In this document: one piece after another, positions 1-11,940 of the stretch
Position numbering within the stretch: position 1 is the first letter of the stretch
Layout of the letters: each line of letters opens with the position of its first letter
NCBI GenBank assembly: GCA_032871835.1
Contig: CM065301.1
Span: 82,594,278-82,658,277, forward strand
Reading direction: 5' to 3'
Source: Dipteronia dyeriana
Taxonomy: Eukaryota > Streptophyta > Magnoliopsida > Sapindales > Sapindaceae
Length of the DNA: 64,000 nt
Program-made: the position numbers and the translations under genes
Notes under the pieces: model-generated
The model's database searches: none
Seen by the model: only the letters and a program-made list of their open reading frames with translations
What the model was told of the DNA's origin: nothing

Positions 1-446
1 CGAGCATTTTTTTTTTTAGAATTTTTTGTTGAATTTTTGAACTTTTTTATCAAAGGCCCTGAGTTTTTTAATAAAGTCTCCGAGACTTTTACTAATAGGT
101 TCAAGCTTTTTTTTAAAGCTATGTTCTCAACCCTCGAAAGCGTATGCGTAACGCCACTCCGTCGTTGTTCGAGTGATTGCCTGAGTTTCAACAGACTTTC
201 TCTCTATTTCACAACTCTATTATTGTAAAATGAATGAAAAAAATCTGACGTGAAACAACTATTGAAAGTATTTTTATCCGTTCGATATAATAGGTGTATT
301 TTAAACATAAATTATTAAAACAGTTACAATATTGTAATATCAACTTCTAAAAGTGTAATTTAATTTTTAAACCCGATTGAGATGATGTGTTGGTGATGTG
401 GTAGTATTACTCGTATTTTCCACTAACAACTGCCTATCATCTCCCC
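1..446. other. Upstream intergenic DNA, no gene seen
   Basis: This stretch is AT-rich with long T runs. Its short open frames have no recognisable content. It lies upstream of the probable promoter of the amino acid transporter gene, so it may hold distal regulatory sequence. No specific site can be supported. Confidence 0.5.
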
Positions 447-478
447 CTATATAGTATATTTTCATCTTGTATATATAG
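447..478 (+). promoter_or_regulatory. Probable TATA boxes of the CAT transporter gene
   Basis: CTATATAG is at 447-454 and a second TATA-like string, TATATATAG, is at 470-478. They are followed by a CT-rich leader (481-520) typical of plant 5' UTRs. A start of transcription near 480 would fit the first TATA. This is inferred from spacing to the splice donor at 535 and not proven. The ATG is 2.2 kb downstream, so the assignment depends on the 5' UTR intron being real. Confidence 0.45.
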
Positions 479-479
479 C

Positions 480-534
480 TTCTCCTACTCTCTCTCTTCT
501 CACACCTCACCACTTCTCTTGTCGGCTTGACTAG
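480..534 (+). other. Probable non-coding 5' UTR exon 1 of the CAT transporter
   Basis: A short CT-rich segment follows the TATA-like boxes and ends in CTAG|GTATGT, a good plant splice donor. The matching acceptor TTTTGCAG ends at 2708, 13 bases before the transporter ATG. The exon has no ATG. Inferred from splice-site consensus and position only. Confidence 0.4.
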
Positions 535-2708
535 GTATGTATATCCCTCTCTCTTCTCTTCTTTTCTCTCTCACTCACACACCTGCAGGTCATGCTTTCT
601 CTGCGTATTGGAATTTTATTATTTCATAATGAAGTGCCATATTTGTGAGAAAACATCAACTGTCGGCTTGTTTCTCAAATGCATGCAATTCTGTCAAAAT
701 GACAACTCCATACATGTTTTTTAATATCATATTATTTAATTATATATATATTATTAATGCTTGTTTGTGCCTTGTATATATGATCTTGTTTGTGTATGTC
801 AAAATAGAAATACATATCGGGTTGAATAATCAATTTATAAATGGTAAAATAATGAATTGATAATATGCCATGATAGTAGTGAATAGATGGTGAGACCACA
901 CACAAGTTTTGATGATGGTTTTTTCTTTTTATTTTACAAAATTATGGATGATGAATTGATGAGAGGGACGTGAGCTTGTCTGGAGAAGAGAAATCATTTC
1001 GTTGACTGTTTTTTTTCATTGAAAATATTAGTTGACCGTTGACTATTAATGTTATTAAATTACTTTAATAGTTTAATTTGTCTTTTAAGTCTTAATTGCC
1101 GTCTTATCATCTTTGCACATTTTCTCATGCTGTATGGCTGTCAATATCTTTTAAAGACGTGTGTATATATAGGTTAATTAAGAATTAATCTATATTTCTT
1201 TCAAAATAATTTCTATAAAAATGGTTGCAAGGCAGAACTACCTTATTCATGCTATGTAAAATTAAAGTGTTTTCATTTTTAATTTCATTTTTCTTTTTGT
1301 TTCCTTTAGTACTTTGTTTCTTCCCACGCGACTTTTTTTTAAGCACTTTTCAAGAGCTAAATTTCTGGTTTATTAATTAGGCTTCCTTTTTAAGGGATAA
1401 TTATTAACAAGAGTAAGGAATGACAAATATGATTTCTAAAACACTAATGTTAGAAAATAAAAAAAATTAGTTCAAAATTCAATCCAAATAATATGGTAAG
1501 TGATTTGTTCATTGACAATATCATCTCACGATTTATATGGTAATAACAATTCAGTTACCACATTATCTAGAATGAATTTTGAATAATTATTTGGACCGTA
1601 TAATATTACTCTTTTTAAAATATACTCACAACTAGTTGTATAAAATGGGCCACACAACTCAGCCCAGTAAACTACATGAAGTGGGTCATGCTCTGACCCG
1701 GCCTAACAATTCTTGGATCATGTTAGGCCGTGTCTAGGCCGTGTCTAGGCTGCCGATCCAATTTACATGTTTACCCACAACGAAAGGATTTATTTCTTTA
1801 ATTTTTTTAATGAAGAAAAGAACTTATTTCTTTTGAAAAAAAAATGAAAGAATTTATTCCTATTTTTTTGTAAAAAAAAGGTAAGAATTTATTTCTATTA
1901 TAAATGAGATGTTTATAATTTTTTATCCTTTTTTTTAATGGTGAGATGTTTATCTAACAGTCCTTAATAGGTCCCCATTTTAATTGGTTTCTCTCGTTAG
2001 CTTTTGTTAATGTTTGAAATACTACATGAAATCATTTTTGCTATACTATGTGGAATCTTTTGCAAAATGGGGAAGACAAAGTGAGGCATTTGGGACATTT
2101 CAATTCTCATTTGGTTAAAAACAATCACCTAATGCATGTTATTAAAAATAATTTTCATTATTTCTAGAGAACTACTTATGAAATTGTCCCATAAAAATAT
2201 TTATTTTGAGAATATGAGAATTTGAGAATTTTTTAAATTTTGACATTTGAATAATATGAATTAAATTAGGATATCACAGATTTTTGGATGATAAGGAATT
2301 AATGATATCCTACAATTTTTATCCTAATTCCTTAATTGTCTCTTTTGTTAACCTTCCTTAAGTGAGTCAAACAGCAGATTTTTATGCTTTGTATTCCAGC
2401 TGTATCAATCAACCAATTCAAACCTAATTTGTCAATTGATCTGTTTGTGAAGCTGCTGCTCATTTGGGGGTACTTTTGATTTACTCAAAAGCGCTTTGTA
2501 AGTTGTCAAAAACACTTGTTACTATGATGGTCGAAAAAACCGATAAAAGTGATTATTTAAAAAGTACTTAGGTTACCAACAAAAAAAAAATCCCTCATTC
2601 TCAAAATTCCCAGTTCATTTTCATCTGTGTCCTTGTATTTGACGATCTCTATTCTACTATGAACCACTTAATAAAAAAAAATTAAGAGCTTGAATTGTTG
2701 TTTTGCAG
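535..2708 (+). other. Probable 5' UTR intron (about 2.2 kb) of the CAT transporter
   Basis: The donor GTATGT is at 535 and the acceptor, a T-rich tract then GCAG, ends at 2708. The interval is AT-rich and T-rich on the + strand, as plant introns are, and has no credible coding sequence. It includes a short GC-richer patch at 1650-1760 with GGCC-containing motifs and two tandem copies of GTGTCTAGGCC, which may be a decayed transposon scrap. Large 5' UTR introns are common in plant membrane-transporter genes. If this one is not real, the interval is simply promoter and intergenic DNA. Confidence 0.4.
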
Positions 2709-2721
2709 TGACTAGGCAACA

Positions 2722-4491
2722 ATGGTGATCAGTGGCAGCGACAATGGCATCAAGAAGAGAGGATGTGCATTAACCAAACAAGATTTCTTGCCAGAGGAGT
2801 CATTCCAGAGCTGGGGAAACTATGCCAAGGCTCTCTCCAGCACGAAAACCAGGCTCCAAGATCGCCTCCTGGCACGCTCCGATGACAATCTTGAGTTGCA
2901 CGCAATGCGTGCTCGTAGCGAGCATGAGATGAAAAAGACCCTCAATTGGTTTGATCTTATTTGGTTTGGAATCGGGGCTGTAATGGGTGCCGGAATCTTT
3001 GTTCTCACCGGAGAAGCTGCCCGGAATGATGCGGGCCCAGCCGTGGTAATTTCGTATCTAATTTCAGGTACATCTGCATTGCTATCAGTGTTATGTTACA
3101 CGGAGTTTTCAGTGGAGTTACCGGTGGCTGGTGGCTCATTTGCATATCTTAGAGTGGAGCTTGGTGATTTTATAGCTTATATTGCAGCTGGCAACATTCT
3201 TTTTGAGTATGTAGTGGCTGGTGCAAGTGTGGCTAGGTCTTGGACTTCTTATTTTGCTACCTTATGCAACCATGATCCCAACGATTTTCGGATAAATATA
3301 TCGTCTTTTCCTGCAGAATATAGCCATTTAGACCCAATTGCTGTAGCAGTTTCGATTGCTATTTGCATCGGTGCTTGCATAAGTATGAAGGGTTCATCAA
3401 GATTCAATTCTGTTGCCACCATAATCCATCTTGTGATCTTGCTTTTCATCCTTGTCACGGGACTTACCAAGGCTAATCCTGCCAATTACGACAGCTTTGC
3501 TCCAAACGGGATTCGTGGAATTCTGAAAGCTTCGGCGGTGCTGTTCTTTGCTTATGTAGGGTTTGATGGGGTGGCAACTTTGGGTGAGGAGATCAAAAAC
3601 CCTGGAAGAGATATCCCAATTGGGCTAATTGGTTCTATGTTGATCACAATCACAGTCTACTGTATTCTATCAGGGACATTGTGTTTGATGCAGCCTTACT
3701 CTGAAATTGATGTTGATGCACCATTCACCAAGGCATTTCAGGCTGCTGGCATGAATTGGGCAAAATTCATAGTTGCATTGGGTGCATTGAAGGGCATGAC
3801 TACAGTCTTGCTGGCTAACATCATAGGCCAGGCTCGCTATTTCACCCACATCGGTCGAACCCACATGGCTCCACCTATTCTTGCAGCCATAAATGAGCGA
3901 ACAGGGACCCCAATGAATGCCACTGTTATAATGACCATAGCAAACGCCACTGTAGCATTCTTCACCAGCCTAGATGTTCTCTCTAACCTCCTTTCAATAT
4001 CAACCTTGTTTATCTTTTCACTCGTTGCTCTTGCACTTCTAGTAAGGAGATACTATGTCACCGGTGAGACTTCCAATTCTGACCGGAACAAGCTCATTGG
4101 TTTTTTGGCAGTGATCATCGGATCCTCCATAGCTACTGCAGTTTACTGGGCAATAGTTGAGGGAAACGGGTGGGTTGGATATGTAGTGACAGTTTCGATT
4201 TGGTTCTTCGCTACACTATGGCTACAACTTAGTCTGAAGCAAGCAAGGAAGCCTAAAATGTGGGGAGTACCATTACTTCCATGGTTGCCATCTGCTTGCA
4301 TTGCTGCTAATGTCTTCATCATGGGTTCAATTGACAAACCCTCGTTTGTCAGATTTATTTTGTGGACACTTGTGCTGCTCTTATACTACTTGTTTGTCCC
4401 GCTTCATGCTTCGTATGATGCAGCTAGAGAGACCGAAAGAACAGCAAATGCATCTCGTACTTCAAACATTGAGGCAGGCGTTGCTCAATAA
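2722..4491 (+). CDS. Cationic amino acid transporter (CAT family, CAT1/5/8-like clade)
   Basis: The intact 589-residue frame encodes a plant CAT-type permease of the APC superfamily, which takes up basic amino acids (arginine, lysine and others) across the plasma membrane or an endomembrane. The APC signature GIGAVMGAGIFVLTG is at residues 83-97, the ELPVAGGSFAYLR loop at about 132-144, the GEEIKNPGRDIPIGL motif at about 288-302, and QARYFTHIGRTHMAPP at about 370-385. There are about 14 hydrophobic segments and a hydrophilic N-terminus of about 70 residues. A C-terminal CAT extension (about 505-565) starts at the KMWGVPLLPWLP stretch. The length matches Arabidopsis CAT1/CAT5/CAT8-type proteins (about 570-595 residues). 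The coding region is uninterrupted, as in that clade. The start is the first ATG after the acceptor at 2708 and gives the family's usual N-terminus. The sequence does not settle which CAT paralogue this is or its substrate preference. Confidence 0.95.
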   Translation: MVISGSDNGIKKRGCALTKQDFLPEESFQSWGNYAKALSSTKTRLQDRLLARSDDNLELHAMRARSEHEMKKTLNWFDLIWFGIGAVMGAGIFVLTGEAARNDAGPAVVISYLISGTSALLSVLCYTEFSVELPVAGGSFAYLRVELGDFIAYIAAGNILFEYVVAGASVARSWTSYFATLCNHDPNDFRINISSFPAEYSHLDPIAVAVSIAICIGACISMKGSSRFNSVATIIHLVILLFILVTGLTKANPANYDSFAPNGIRGILKASAVLFFAYVGFDGVATLGEEIKNPGRDIPIGLIGSMLITITVYCILSGTLCLMQPYSEIDVDAPFTKAFQAAGMNWAKFIVALGALKGMTTVLLANIIGQARYFTHIGRTHMAPPILAAINERTGTPMNATVIMTIANATVAFFTSLDVLSNLLSISTLFIFSLVALALLVRRYYVTGETSNSDRNKLIGFLAVIIGSSIATAVYWAIVEGNGWVGYVVTVSIWFFATLWLQLSLKQARKPKMWGVPLLPWLPSACIAANVFIMGSIDKPSFVRFILWTLVLLLYYLFVPLHASYDAARETERTANASRTSNIEAGVAQ

Positions 4492-5707
4492 CGCAATTTG
4501 CAATAAGTTTAAAAGTCCGTAATTAAAGTTAAATGTCCTGTATCTTTTCTATTTATGTTTTTCAAGTAGATGATTGTAACCCGGAGATCATTCAGACATT
4601 TTCTTTTTAGGTTACTATAATAGTGATGACAAATCTTCTTACTTTTTTGTGGATTAGACAAGAAATTCTTCATTATTTCTCTGCCCCAACACTATATCAA
4701 AGGGAAATTTTCATTCTAGAGAGAATATAAAAACCCTACATAATTTACTACCGATGTTCAAGAGGTTAAAGCTCCATCTAAATACAACAAATGAACACAC
4801 CCTCACAAGCAAATAGAATAAAAAGAAAATTACATGAATAAGTATAACATTATCATTGATGTTATGATGTACAATAATAATTGTGTATAACCAACCCTTT
4901 TGTATAGAACACTGCACACCACAATATTGCTATCTACAAAAAATAATAAATCAACCTGGCAATATCACCCAAATTGGCAACATAAAATAAATATAGCCGA
5001 ACGAAAATTGGGACTAGGAGAGTGGTGCCATGCATCAAAACTAAACCTTTACTTTTCTTAACCTAAGTTACGTTTCTATTTTGAGGAGAGAATTTAGAGA
5101 TGTACTATTGAATTGCCGAGCAAGGCCTCAGATCACAAGGACTATAACATCACGCTGATGCCGAGAGTGGACCATCAAGGCTTCGGATCACAAGGACTAA
5201 ACCCTAAGTTTGTAAGATAAAGAATTTATAAAATTAGGTATTAGTACTCAAACCCAAAGGTTTAAGTTAATAAGAAAGAGCTCAACAATAGTATTTAAAC
5301 ATTGTAACAAACCCTTGCATGCAAGAACGCCCTAATTTCCCCATTTTTCCCAACAAAAAAGAAATCCCTAAATGGGGATGGGGACACGAGGAATTGGAAC
5401 CCCGGAAAAAAATGTACATCTATAAATATGAGTGATAGAATAAATATTTTATCTCATATTTTTTTGTTGAAGTATTATATAAATTCGAGATTTTTTGGGG
5501 AGGGAGAAGGATTCGAACCCGCAAAATATGTTATCTCATTTCAATATAATATTAAAAAATATATTATTTTGGGATGAGGATAGATAGTTTAACCTGCAAT
5601 AGGTATGAGACGGGGATGAGTTTTTTACTTCACACCCTGCTCCGCTTAAAATAATACTTAGTTAAACTATCTAGTTTCAAAGAAAATAAATATATCTAAA
5701 AAAAAAA

Positions 5708-5756
<49 letters not shown>

Positions 5757-5915
5757 CTAACTTTACATCTCTTCACTGTTATTTAACATAAAGTGACAAT
5801 ACAAAATACTATTAAAAAAAAACTTCAGCCGTTAACTGTAACTTTAAGTCCTTAATCCTCAAACAACTCGAAGTTCACCGTTCAAACTTCAACCCCAAAT
5901 ACAAGAGGACATACA
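4492..5915. other. 3' UTR then intergenic DNA with small repeats
   Basis: The first 200 or so bases probably include the transporter 3' UTR. No unambiguous polyadenylation signal stands out. At 5121-5200 a 27-base phrase around GGATCACAAGGACT occurs twice about 56 bases apart. At 5340-5650 there is a GGGGATGGGGA-type patch that looks like a decayed non-coding element. No gene is supported. Confidence 0.5.
5710..5753. repeat. (TA)n microsatellite
   Basis: About 22 uninterrupted TA dinucleotides, seen directly, just upstream of the decayed Mutator-like transposase. Confidence 0.95.
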
Positions 5916-7925
5916 GTAAGTTTTTTTCTCAAATAACTTTTAACTTGTGTTATTGACTTGCAGTGTAGATCCTGATGGCCTAGAGAACTACTTCATCTTT
6001 AGGGTGCATAATTGTGGGGAGTTTAATGGAAAGTTGGATAACTATATTGGGGAACATTTTTTTTTTTACTATGTTAGTTTAGAGGAGTTATCTTTGATGG
6101 ACATTGATGATATTGCCATCAAACTGGGGTATAAACTGCCCGTGGGGTGTTCGATTGGGGTGGAAGGGTATGGAGAGCCCTTTAGCATAGGGAATGATCA
6201 ACAATTGATGTGGTTTCATATGGAATTCCTCATAATAGAGTGGTATATCTGTATATTGAGCCTATAGTCCCATTGTAGGAAGTCAAAGGGAATGAATTGA
6301 TTCCATCCCAGTAACCAGAGTCTCAGTATCAAAACTATGAAGAAGCTGTTGATGACAATGGGGCAGAAGTTGATGATGACAATGGGCAAAAATGATATTG
6401 AGGTGCATGGGCTTGTTGATGATAAGCATAGGCATACTAGTGATAAGCATGGACCTGATTCTGTTGATTATGGGACTACTAGTGTTTATCATGGGGTTGT
6501 AGGTGTTGAGCCTAGGTCTGCTGGTTTTTATTATGAAGCTACTGGTGTTGATCATGGGGATGCTTGTTTTGATTATAGAGCTATTGGTGTTGATCATGGG
6601 GCTGCTGATGTTGAGCCTAGGTCTACTGACGTTGATCATGGGCCAACTAGGGTTAATAAAGAGGGTGACAACGAATTGACTAGAGAAGCTGCTGAGAGAG
6701 ATAAAGGTAAATAGGTAGTAGAAGAGTCAGATAATGTTGAGCCTGAGGAACTTGTAGAATCTGATTATGAGCAAGAACCAAAAGACTTAGCAGCTGATAC
6801 TTATGTGTTTTCTACAATGTATTGGGATGCCTTACAAGTCCCAAATCTACCACGTGTGGAATGTTTAGATGGATCTGATATTTATGATGGATCAGATGAA
6901 CTGAAGAGCTTGTAATGATCAGATGGTGAGGAGGTAAAAGGAGGACCAATTAGGAAGTTCATCAATAGAGGTTACCATGAATTCAATCCAAGTCGTGACA
7001 TGCAGGATCCAGTTTTAAAGTTTGTATGAATTTGGTAGTGCTGGAATTTTTAGAAAGGTTGTCAGGGCACATGATGTGAAACAAATGAGGAATTTTAAGT
7101 TTGCTAAAAGTGACCTTAACAAGGTTAGAGCAGTATGCAAGTCAGAGGGATGCAAGCGGTCTATCTTAGTTAGGGGATTACAAGACTTTAAAGATTAAGA
7201 CTTTAATGGATGAACACACATGTCCTATGAGTTTTAAGAACACGTTTGTTAACTCCAAAATCATAGCTGAGAAGTATGTAGGTCAATTGAGGGCTAACCC
7301 AGATTGGAACTTTGTTGGAATGTTTGAACGATTGAGGACAGACACTAATGTGGATGTTTCCTGATGACAATATCACCGTGCTAGAAATAATGCTAAACAT
7401 ATGATCGAATATGCTGTTAATGAGCAATACTCCAAGCTTTGAGAGTATGGTGTAGAGCTTAAAAGGATGAACCCATGCGCTTCAGTTACCTTCAAGCGTT
7501 CACAACAACAGGGTCATGAAAATCCAAGGTTTCAAAGGCTATACATTTTTCTAGATACTTTTAAGAAGAGATGAAAAGAATGAAGTATGCCACTTTTAGG
7601 TTTGGATGGCTATTTTGTCGATGGTTATCACATAGGCCAGCTTTTGATGACAGCTATTGGGGTTGATCCAAATAACCAGGTGTAAAGACACACGGACTTG
7701 GTATCTGGAGCAATTGGCTGTTGATTTAGGAATTAACAACTCTTTTGGTGTTGTATGGATTAGTGACAAACAAAATAGCTTAATAAATGCCATTGGAGAT
7801 TTTTTTACAAATTCTAAACATAGATTTTGTGTCAAGCATTTCTACAAAAATTTCAAAGTCCAATATAAAGGGTTACTGCTAATACAGATTTTGTGGAGTA
7901 TTGCAAAATCTATTACTGAACAAGA

Positions 7926-8022
7926 GTAAGCATTTTAAGTTGTTTTATCTAATAGTATGCTTAATATTTTAAGGTTTCTATCTTGCTTAACATCATTTCT
8001 TTTTCACCTGACTGATTTACAG
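7926..8022 (+). other. Probable intron in the MULE pseudogene
   Basis: The donor GTAAGC at 7926 and the acceptor TGATTTACAG ending at 8022 remove 97 bases between the DDE core and the segment containing RAFFKDTALCDML, which follows it in MULE proteins. The interval is T-rich. Inferred from splice consensus and protein order. Confidence 0.6.
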
Positions 8023-8300
8023 TGTATGGAGAGGATACAGAGTAAGAGCAATGTTGTATATTAGTGGCTAGTTAGCAAAGATCCTATTTACTGGTCAAGG
8101 GCCTTCTTCAAAGACACTGCATTGTGTGACATGTTATGTAATAACATGTGTGAAGCTTTCAACTCAACAATAATACAAGCTCGTAACAAGCAAGTTATCA
8201 TTATAATGAAGATGATCATAAACTATTTGATGGTAATGCTAGTAAGGAAAAGATCTGAAGTGGAGAAGTCGCAGCATGAAAAAGAGCCAAAAGTTTTCAG

Positions 8301-8393
8301 GTTTGTTTTGTGTACATTATTTTTTGTTATAATACACTTAATGTTTTTTCTTATGCCCTGCTTAATGTTTTTTCTTATGCTTAATGTATTCAG
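8301..8393 (+). other. Probable 93-base intron in the MULE pseudogene
   Basis: The donor follows TTTTCAG at 8300 and the acceptor GTATTCAG ends at 8393. The length is divisible by three and open, so the frame reads through it with a hydrophobic, non-family insert. Both ends carry a near-identical TTCAGRTTTGTT phrase, so splicing and read-through give the same flanking residues (FRFV). It could also be a short duplication. Confidence 0.5.
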
Positions 8394-9081
8394 ATTTGTT
8401 GAGAAGGTTAAGAAAAAGAGTTGCTTATATTACCCAGTGTACAATGGAAACTACAAATATCAAGTCACGAGTCGTGGAGAAGATCAATTTGTGGTTGACA
8501 TCGACAAGAAAACTTATGCATGCAAGAAGTGGCAGCTTATAGGGATTCCGTGTATACATGGAATGGCTGCCCTATTAAGCTCTAACCGTGACCCTATTGA
8601 CTTCATAGACAACAAGTACAAGAAGACAATCTTTCTAAAGGCATCAATGGGACAAACATGTGGCTAAAAACCAATGACAAACCTATACAATGTCTAGATT
8701 TCAAGAAACAAATGAGTAGGCCAAAGAAGGCAATGACTTTACACTCTGATGAGGTTCGAGTAGGAGGAAAAACTAAGATGAAGAGGAATTACCTTGTGGA
8801 TAGGTGTGGGAAATGTGGCCTAGATGGGCACAACAGAGCTACTTGTGACAAAAGGGCAGGAAGTAACGGAGATGGGACTGAAAGTGTTGTAGGGATTGAA
8901 GGTGGGAATCAACCTGTTGAAGGAACTCATGGTGTTGTTGGGACTCAAGGTGAGAGTGAAGTTGTTGAACCAAGACAAAGGAAAAAAAAACAAAGACCAA
9001 GATGTAGATTGTTATGTGTTGTTTGATGAAATTACTGAAGTTGTGCTATGGATTCTTGCTTTTGATATTTTGTGGTTGTAA

Positions 9082-10568
9082 TCTGAATGTGGTTGATGAA
9101 ATGAATCAGAGATCATATTAAATATGCTTGTTTGCTTTTGTACTGTCAAGTGATGGTAGACCTTAAACAAAAACTGTGTACAATGTGTTTGCTTTTCCTA
9201 GGTGGTGTACAATGTGTTTAACAAATTGTCATTATATTCAAATGCCATGGACAAAATTAGTTGTCATTATATTCGTAGGAATTGTTCACAACAGATTCAT
9301 TCAACAAAACAATATAACCATACCTTAACATAAAACATAGAAATTTGTTATAGAAGTAACCAGTTACATATTTTCCAGCAACTTTTTCCCAAAAAAACAA
9401 AATCCCTATTGCTAAAACAAAAACAGATAACCAATTTCTTCTCATTTGTCGTGCGTAACTAAATTCTTCATTAATAATAATTGCTGATACATATGTATAG
9501 CTTCTATCATTGCCTTCAAAAATGTTTGTTTCCGACAATCTCATCTCAAGCTCTCATATTCTTCTAAGCAATTTAGGAATAATTATTTTCGACTTTGCAC
9601 ACATCGGAGGGTCATATCATCTGAATAATCCACAATTTACATCTCCCTAACAAGCAAAAAAAAAAATACAAGAAAAATTCGATAATATTTCATACACAAA
9701 TCGTGTTTAATTTCATGCCAACCTCAACACCCACATACTCGAAAATTAGAGCAACCCCAGAAACGTCTTTCCAGGTTTGAATCTGTCCAAAATGTGAAAC
9801 GCCTCACCGATGTTCCACAAAGACACTTTGGGTACAAGTCCCCAATATCCAAGCCATCATTCATGTTTGCCCAAGCAAAGTGGAACAACCAATGATGTTT
9901 TCGACGAGGAAAAATTACAAAGATGAAGTTTCAACAACCAACAAACTGACACCGAGCAAAAATGACGAAGATGAAACCTCAACACTAAGAAGCTTTTGAA
10001 GACGAAGGTTCAACAACCAAGATGCATGAAGCTTTCGAAGACAAGCTTTGGAAAAATTTGATTTGTTCATGTTGTTAATTTAGGGCAATATATTAAAGCC
10101 GTTGAAATCTGATATTTCAGCTTTGCCCTTATGTACAAACAAACGTGAGGAGCACATGACAAAGATATGGACGGAAAGGAAGTTCGTCACTATTCCTTGA
10201 GCTATTACCAATATATCAAAATTCAGAGGGCTTAATGCCTAAAAAAAATATTCAGGGGGCAACTTGCTACATCTCGTATTATTTAAGGGCATTCATGCAA
10301 TTAAGCCTTATTAATAATAAAATGTGTTAAAACTAAGTATATTTATTTTATTAAGGATGATATGACTTTTAAAAAAAAAATGAGTGCTTATAATATTAGT
10401 TTAATTTTATATTTTATATTTTATATATGATATTGTAAATTATTCAAAAACATTAATGGAAGAAAAAATGAAATGTAAAATGAAATGTTTAATGAAACTT
10501 AGGGTTCAGGTTCAAGGCTCAGGGTTCGGGGTTATGGGTTCGGAGTTTGGGATTCAATACACTATATA
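9082..10568. other. MULE 3' flank and unassigned AT-rich DNA
   Basis: No coding content is recognisable. Sequence at about 10200-10310 (GGGGGCAACTTGCTAC and GGGCATTCATGCAATTAAG) resembles the ends of non-autonomous plant Mutator-like elements and may be the 3' end of the MULE. At 10500-10555 there is a decayed GGGTTCAGGGTTCGGGGTT tract, loosely telomere-like. Confidence 0.4.
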
Positions 10569-10655
10569 AGATGTAGTTGGTCCATGTTGGGGTTTATGCA
10601 CTAAAGCTTGTAATTTGTAAATGTAAATGAATATTAATAAAAGAAGTTGTGATGT

Positions 10656-11248
10656 AGGCGGAAGCAATTTGAAGCAGGAAATTCACACACTTACACGAGC
10701 AACAAGCTTTGTCGTCCCTGACTCCCTGTTGATTCAAAGAATACCAGGAAAAAGAATAATTCGAGAGCAAAAGCTCAATCACGAATTTTATTTCACTAAA
10801 AACCGATTTTCAAACCCTAATAGATTCTATTAAATAGAGAACGAAATAAACTCCTAGACTCTTAAAACCACTCGATCAAATCAAAAAAAGAACCCTGGGT
10901 AATACTAAACAACTTAAAAGAAAAATCCAAATATAATCTCATTCGAAAAAGGAAATAAAAACCCTAATTGTCGCGCAAGTAACTTAAAGTGCCCGAACGA
11001 CAAACTAAATGACCTTTTTTGGGCTTTTCCTAGGCCTAATCACGAGAATCAAAGTTTTGTGATGAATTGTAAAGAACGTCTTGGGCGTTCCGAAAATATA
11101 TTATAATATTAATTTCGAGCCTGTATGAAAAAGTTGTACCCCTGTGAAGTTAGGCCCGTTATGGGTGCTCCAAGCGACCCAAAAACGAAAGTGAAACCTG
11201 CGATGCATCATCCTTTCCCAGCTGAAAAGAATTCGACAGCGAATTCGA
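10656..11248 (-). mobile_element. Probable LTR / 3' end of a Ty3-gypsy element
   Basis: This non-coding segment directly follows, on the minus strand, the C-terminal end of a gypsy integrase. That is where a polypurine tract and 3' LTR belong. Read on the minus strand it has an AT-rich core (TATTTAATAGAATC region) typical of LTR promoters. Exact LTR ends were not fixed. A short copia-LTR-like phrase (TGTTGGGGTTTATGCAC) sits just outside, at about 10576. Confidence 0.4.
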
Positions 11249-11940
11249 TCACAAATTTGACCCCTCCTCATCCTCTGAAGACGTATCACCATGATATGGA
11301 ATGAGATGTTTTACATTGAACACATCAGCTGTCCGAATCTGGCTTGGCAACTTCAAACGATATGTATTGGAGTTAATCTTCTCGATGATCTCGACAGGAC
11401 CAATCTTGCGAGCTGAGAGCTTATTATACTCGCCTACAGTGAAGCAATCTTTGGTCAACACTGCCCAAACAAAATCACCGATATCAAAGTCAACCAAACG
11501 TCTCTTCTCATCTGCTTCCCATTTATACCGAGCACTAGATTCCAACAAATTCTACTGAGTCTTCTCATGAATTTCTCACAGATGAACTGTGAAATCTTTT
11601 ACCTTTCGATGGATTTTGGTATTGTTTGGCAGAGTTGCTAAGTCAAGAGAACCTCGTGGAATGAAACCATAGATCACTTCGAACGGACTTAACTTGGAGC
11701 TACGGTTCATAACATGGTTATGGGTGAATTATGCTTGCCTAAGCTTTTAATCCCATGTCTTTAACTGATCACCCACCTGACTACGAAGTAAGTTACCTAA
11801 TGACTTGTTCACCATTTCAGTTTGCCCATCGGTTTGAGGAAGGTAGGTTGTACTGAAATTCAACTTAGTACTCATCATCTTCCACAAACTGTGCCAGAAG
11901 TGGCTTGAACAATATGAACGCCATCCTTCTTCCACAAAAG
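11249..11940 (-). pseudogene. Ty3-gypsy integrase fragment
   Basis: Minus-strand reading gives the C-terminal third of a plant Ty3-gypsy pol polyprotein. The end of the integrase core is clear ([18 protein letters not shown], then [20 protein letters not shown] at 11747-11880). The stretch leading to an NxxKLSPFEVIYG phrase follows, then the C-terminal integrase domain (KIGPVEIIEKINSNTYRLKLP and FNVKHLIPYH, 11249-11500). At least one in-frame stop separates the two open parts, near 11552. Reverse transcriptase and the catalytic start of integrase are missing. The fragment is cut at about 11940, where plus-strand copia-type LTR sequence begins. Confidence 0.88.

Larger units (their letters stand above)
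5947..9026 (+). pseudogene. Decayed Mutator-like element (MuDR/MULE) transposase gene
   Basis: Broken coding pieces run in family order. A PB1-like N-terminal domain lies at about 5965-6230. An acidic, repetitive linker (6340-6715) has alternating VDHG and VEPRS phrases. A MuDR-type N-terminal region lies at about 6890-7330. The MULE DDE core follows (about 7590-7930, with LDGYFVDGYHIGQLL, then WISDKQ and HRFCVKHFYKNF). A SWIM-type zinc finger is at about 8512-8562 (WQLIGIPCIH), and a CCHC zinc knuckle at 8805-8846 (CGKCGLDGHNRATC). Probable introns are 7926-8022 and 8301-8393. In-frame stops and frame changes (for example near 6714, 6915, 7030, 7195, 7440 and 8070) rule out an intact transposase. 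The first Cys of the SWIM finger is read as Tyr (TAT). MULE transposases catalyse cut-and-paste movement in the nucleus. Terminal inverted repeats were not found. Confidence 0.85.

Noticed and set aside
5495..5525. B-box-like GGTTCGAATCC on the minus strand (tRNA or SINE)
   Set aside because: No matching A box or cloverleaf could be built around it. It is probably a scrap of a decayed element.
9257..9544. 95-codon minus-strand frame 3' of the MULE
   Set aside because: AT-rich with no homology recognised and no conserved context. Probably a chance frame.
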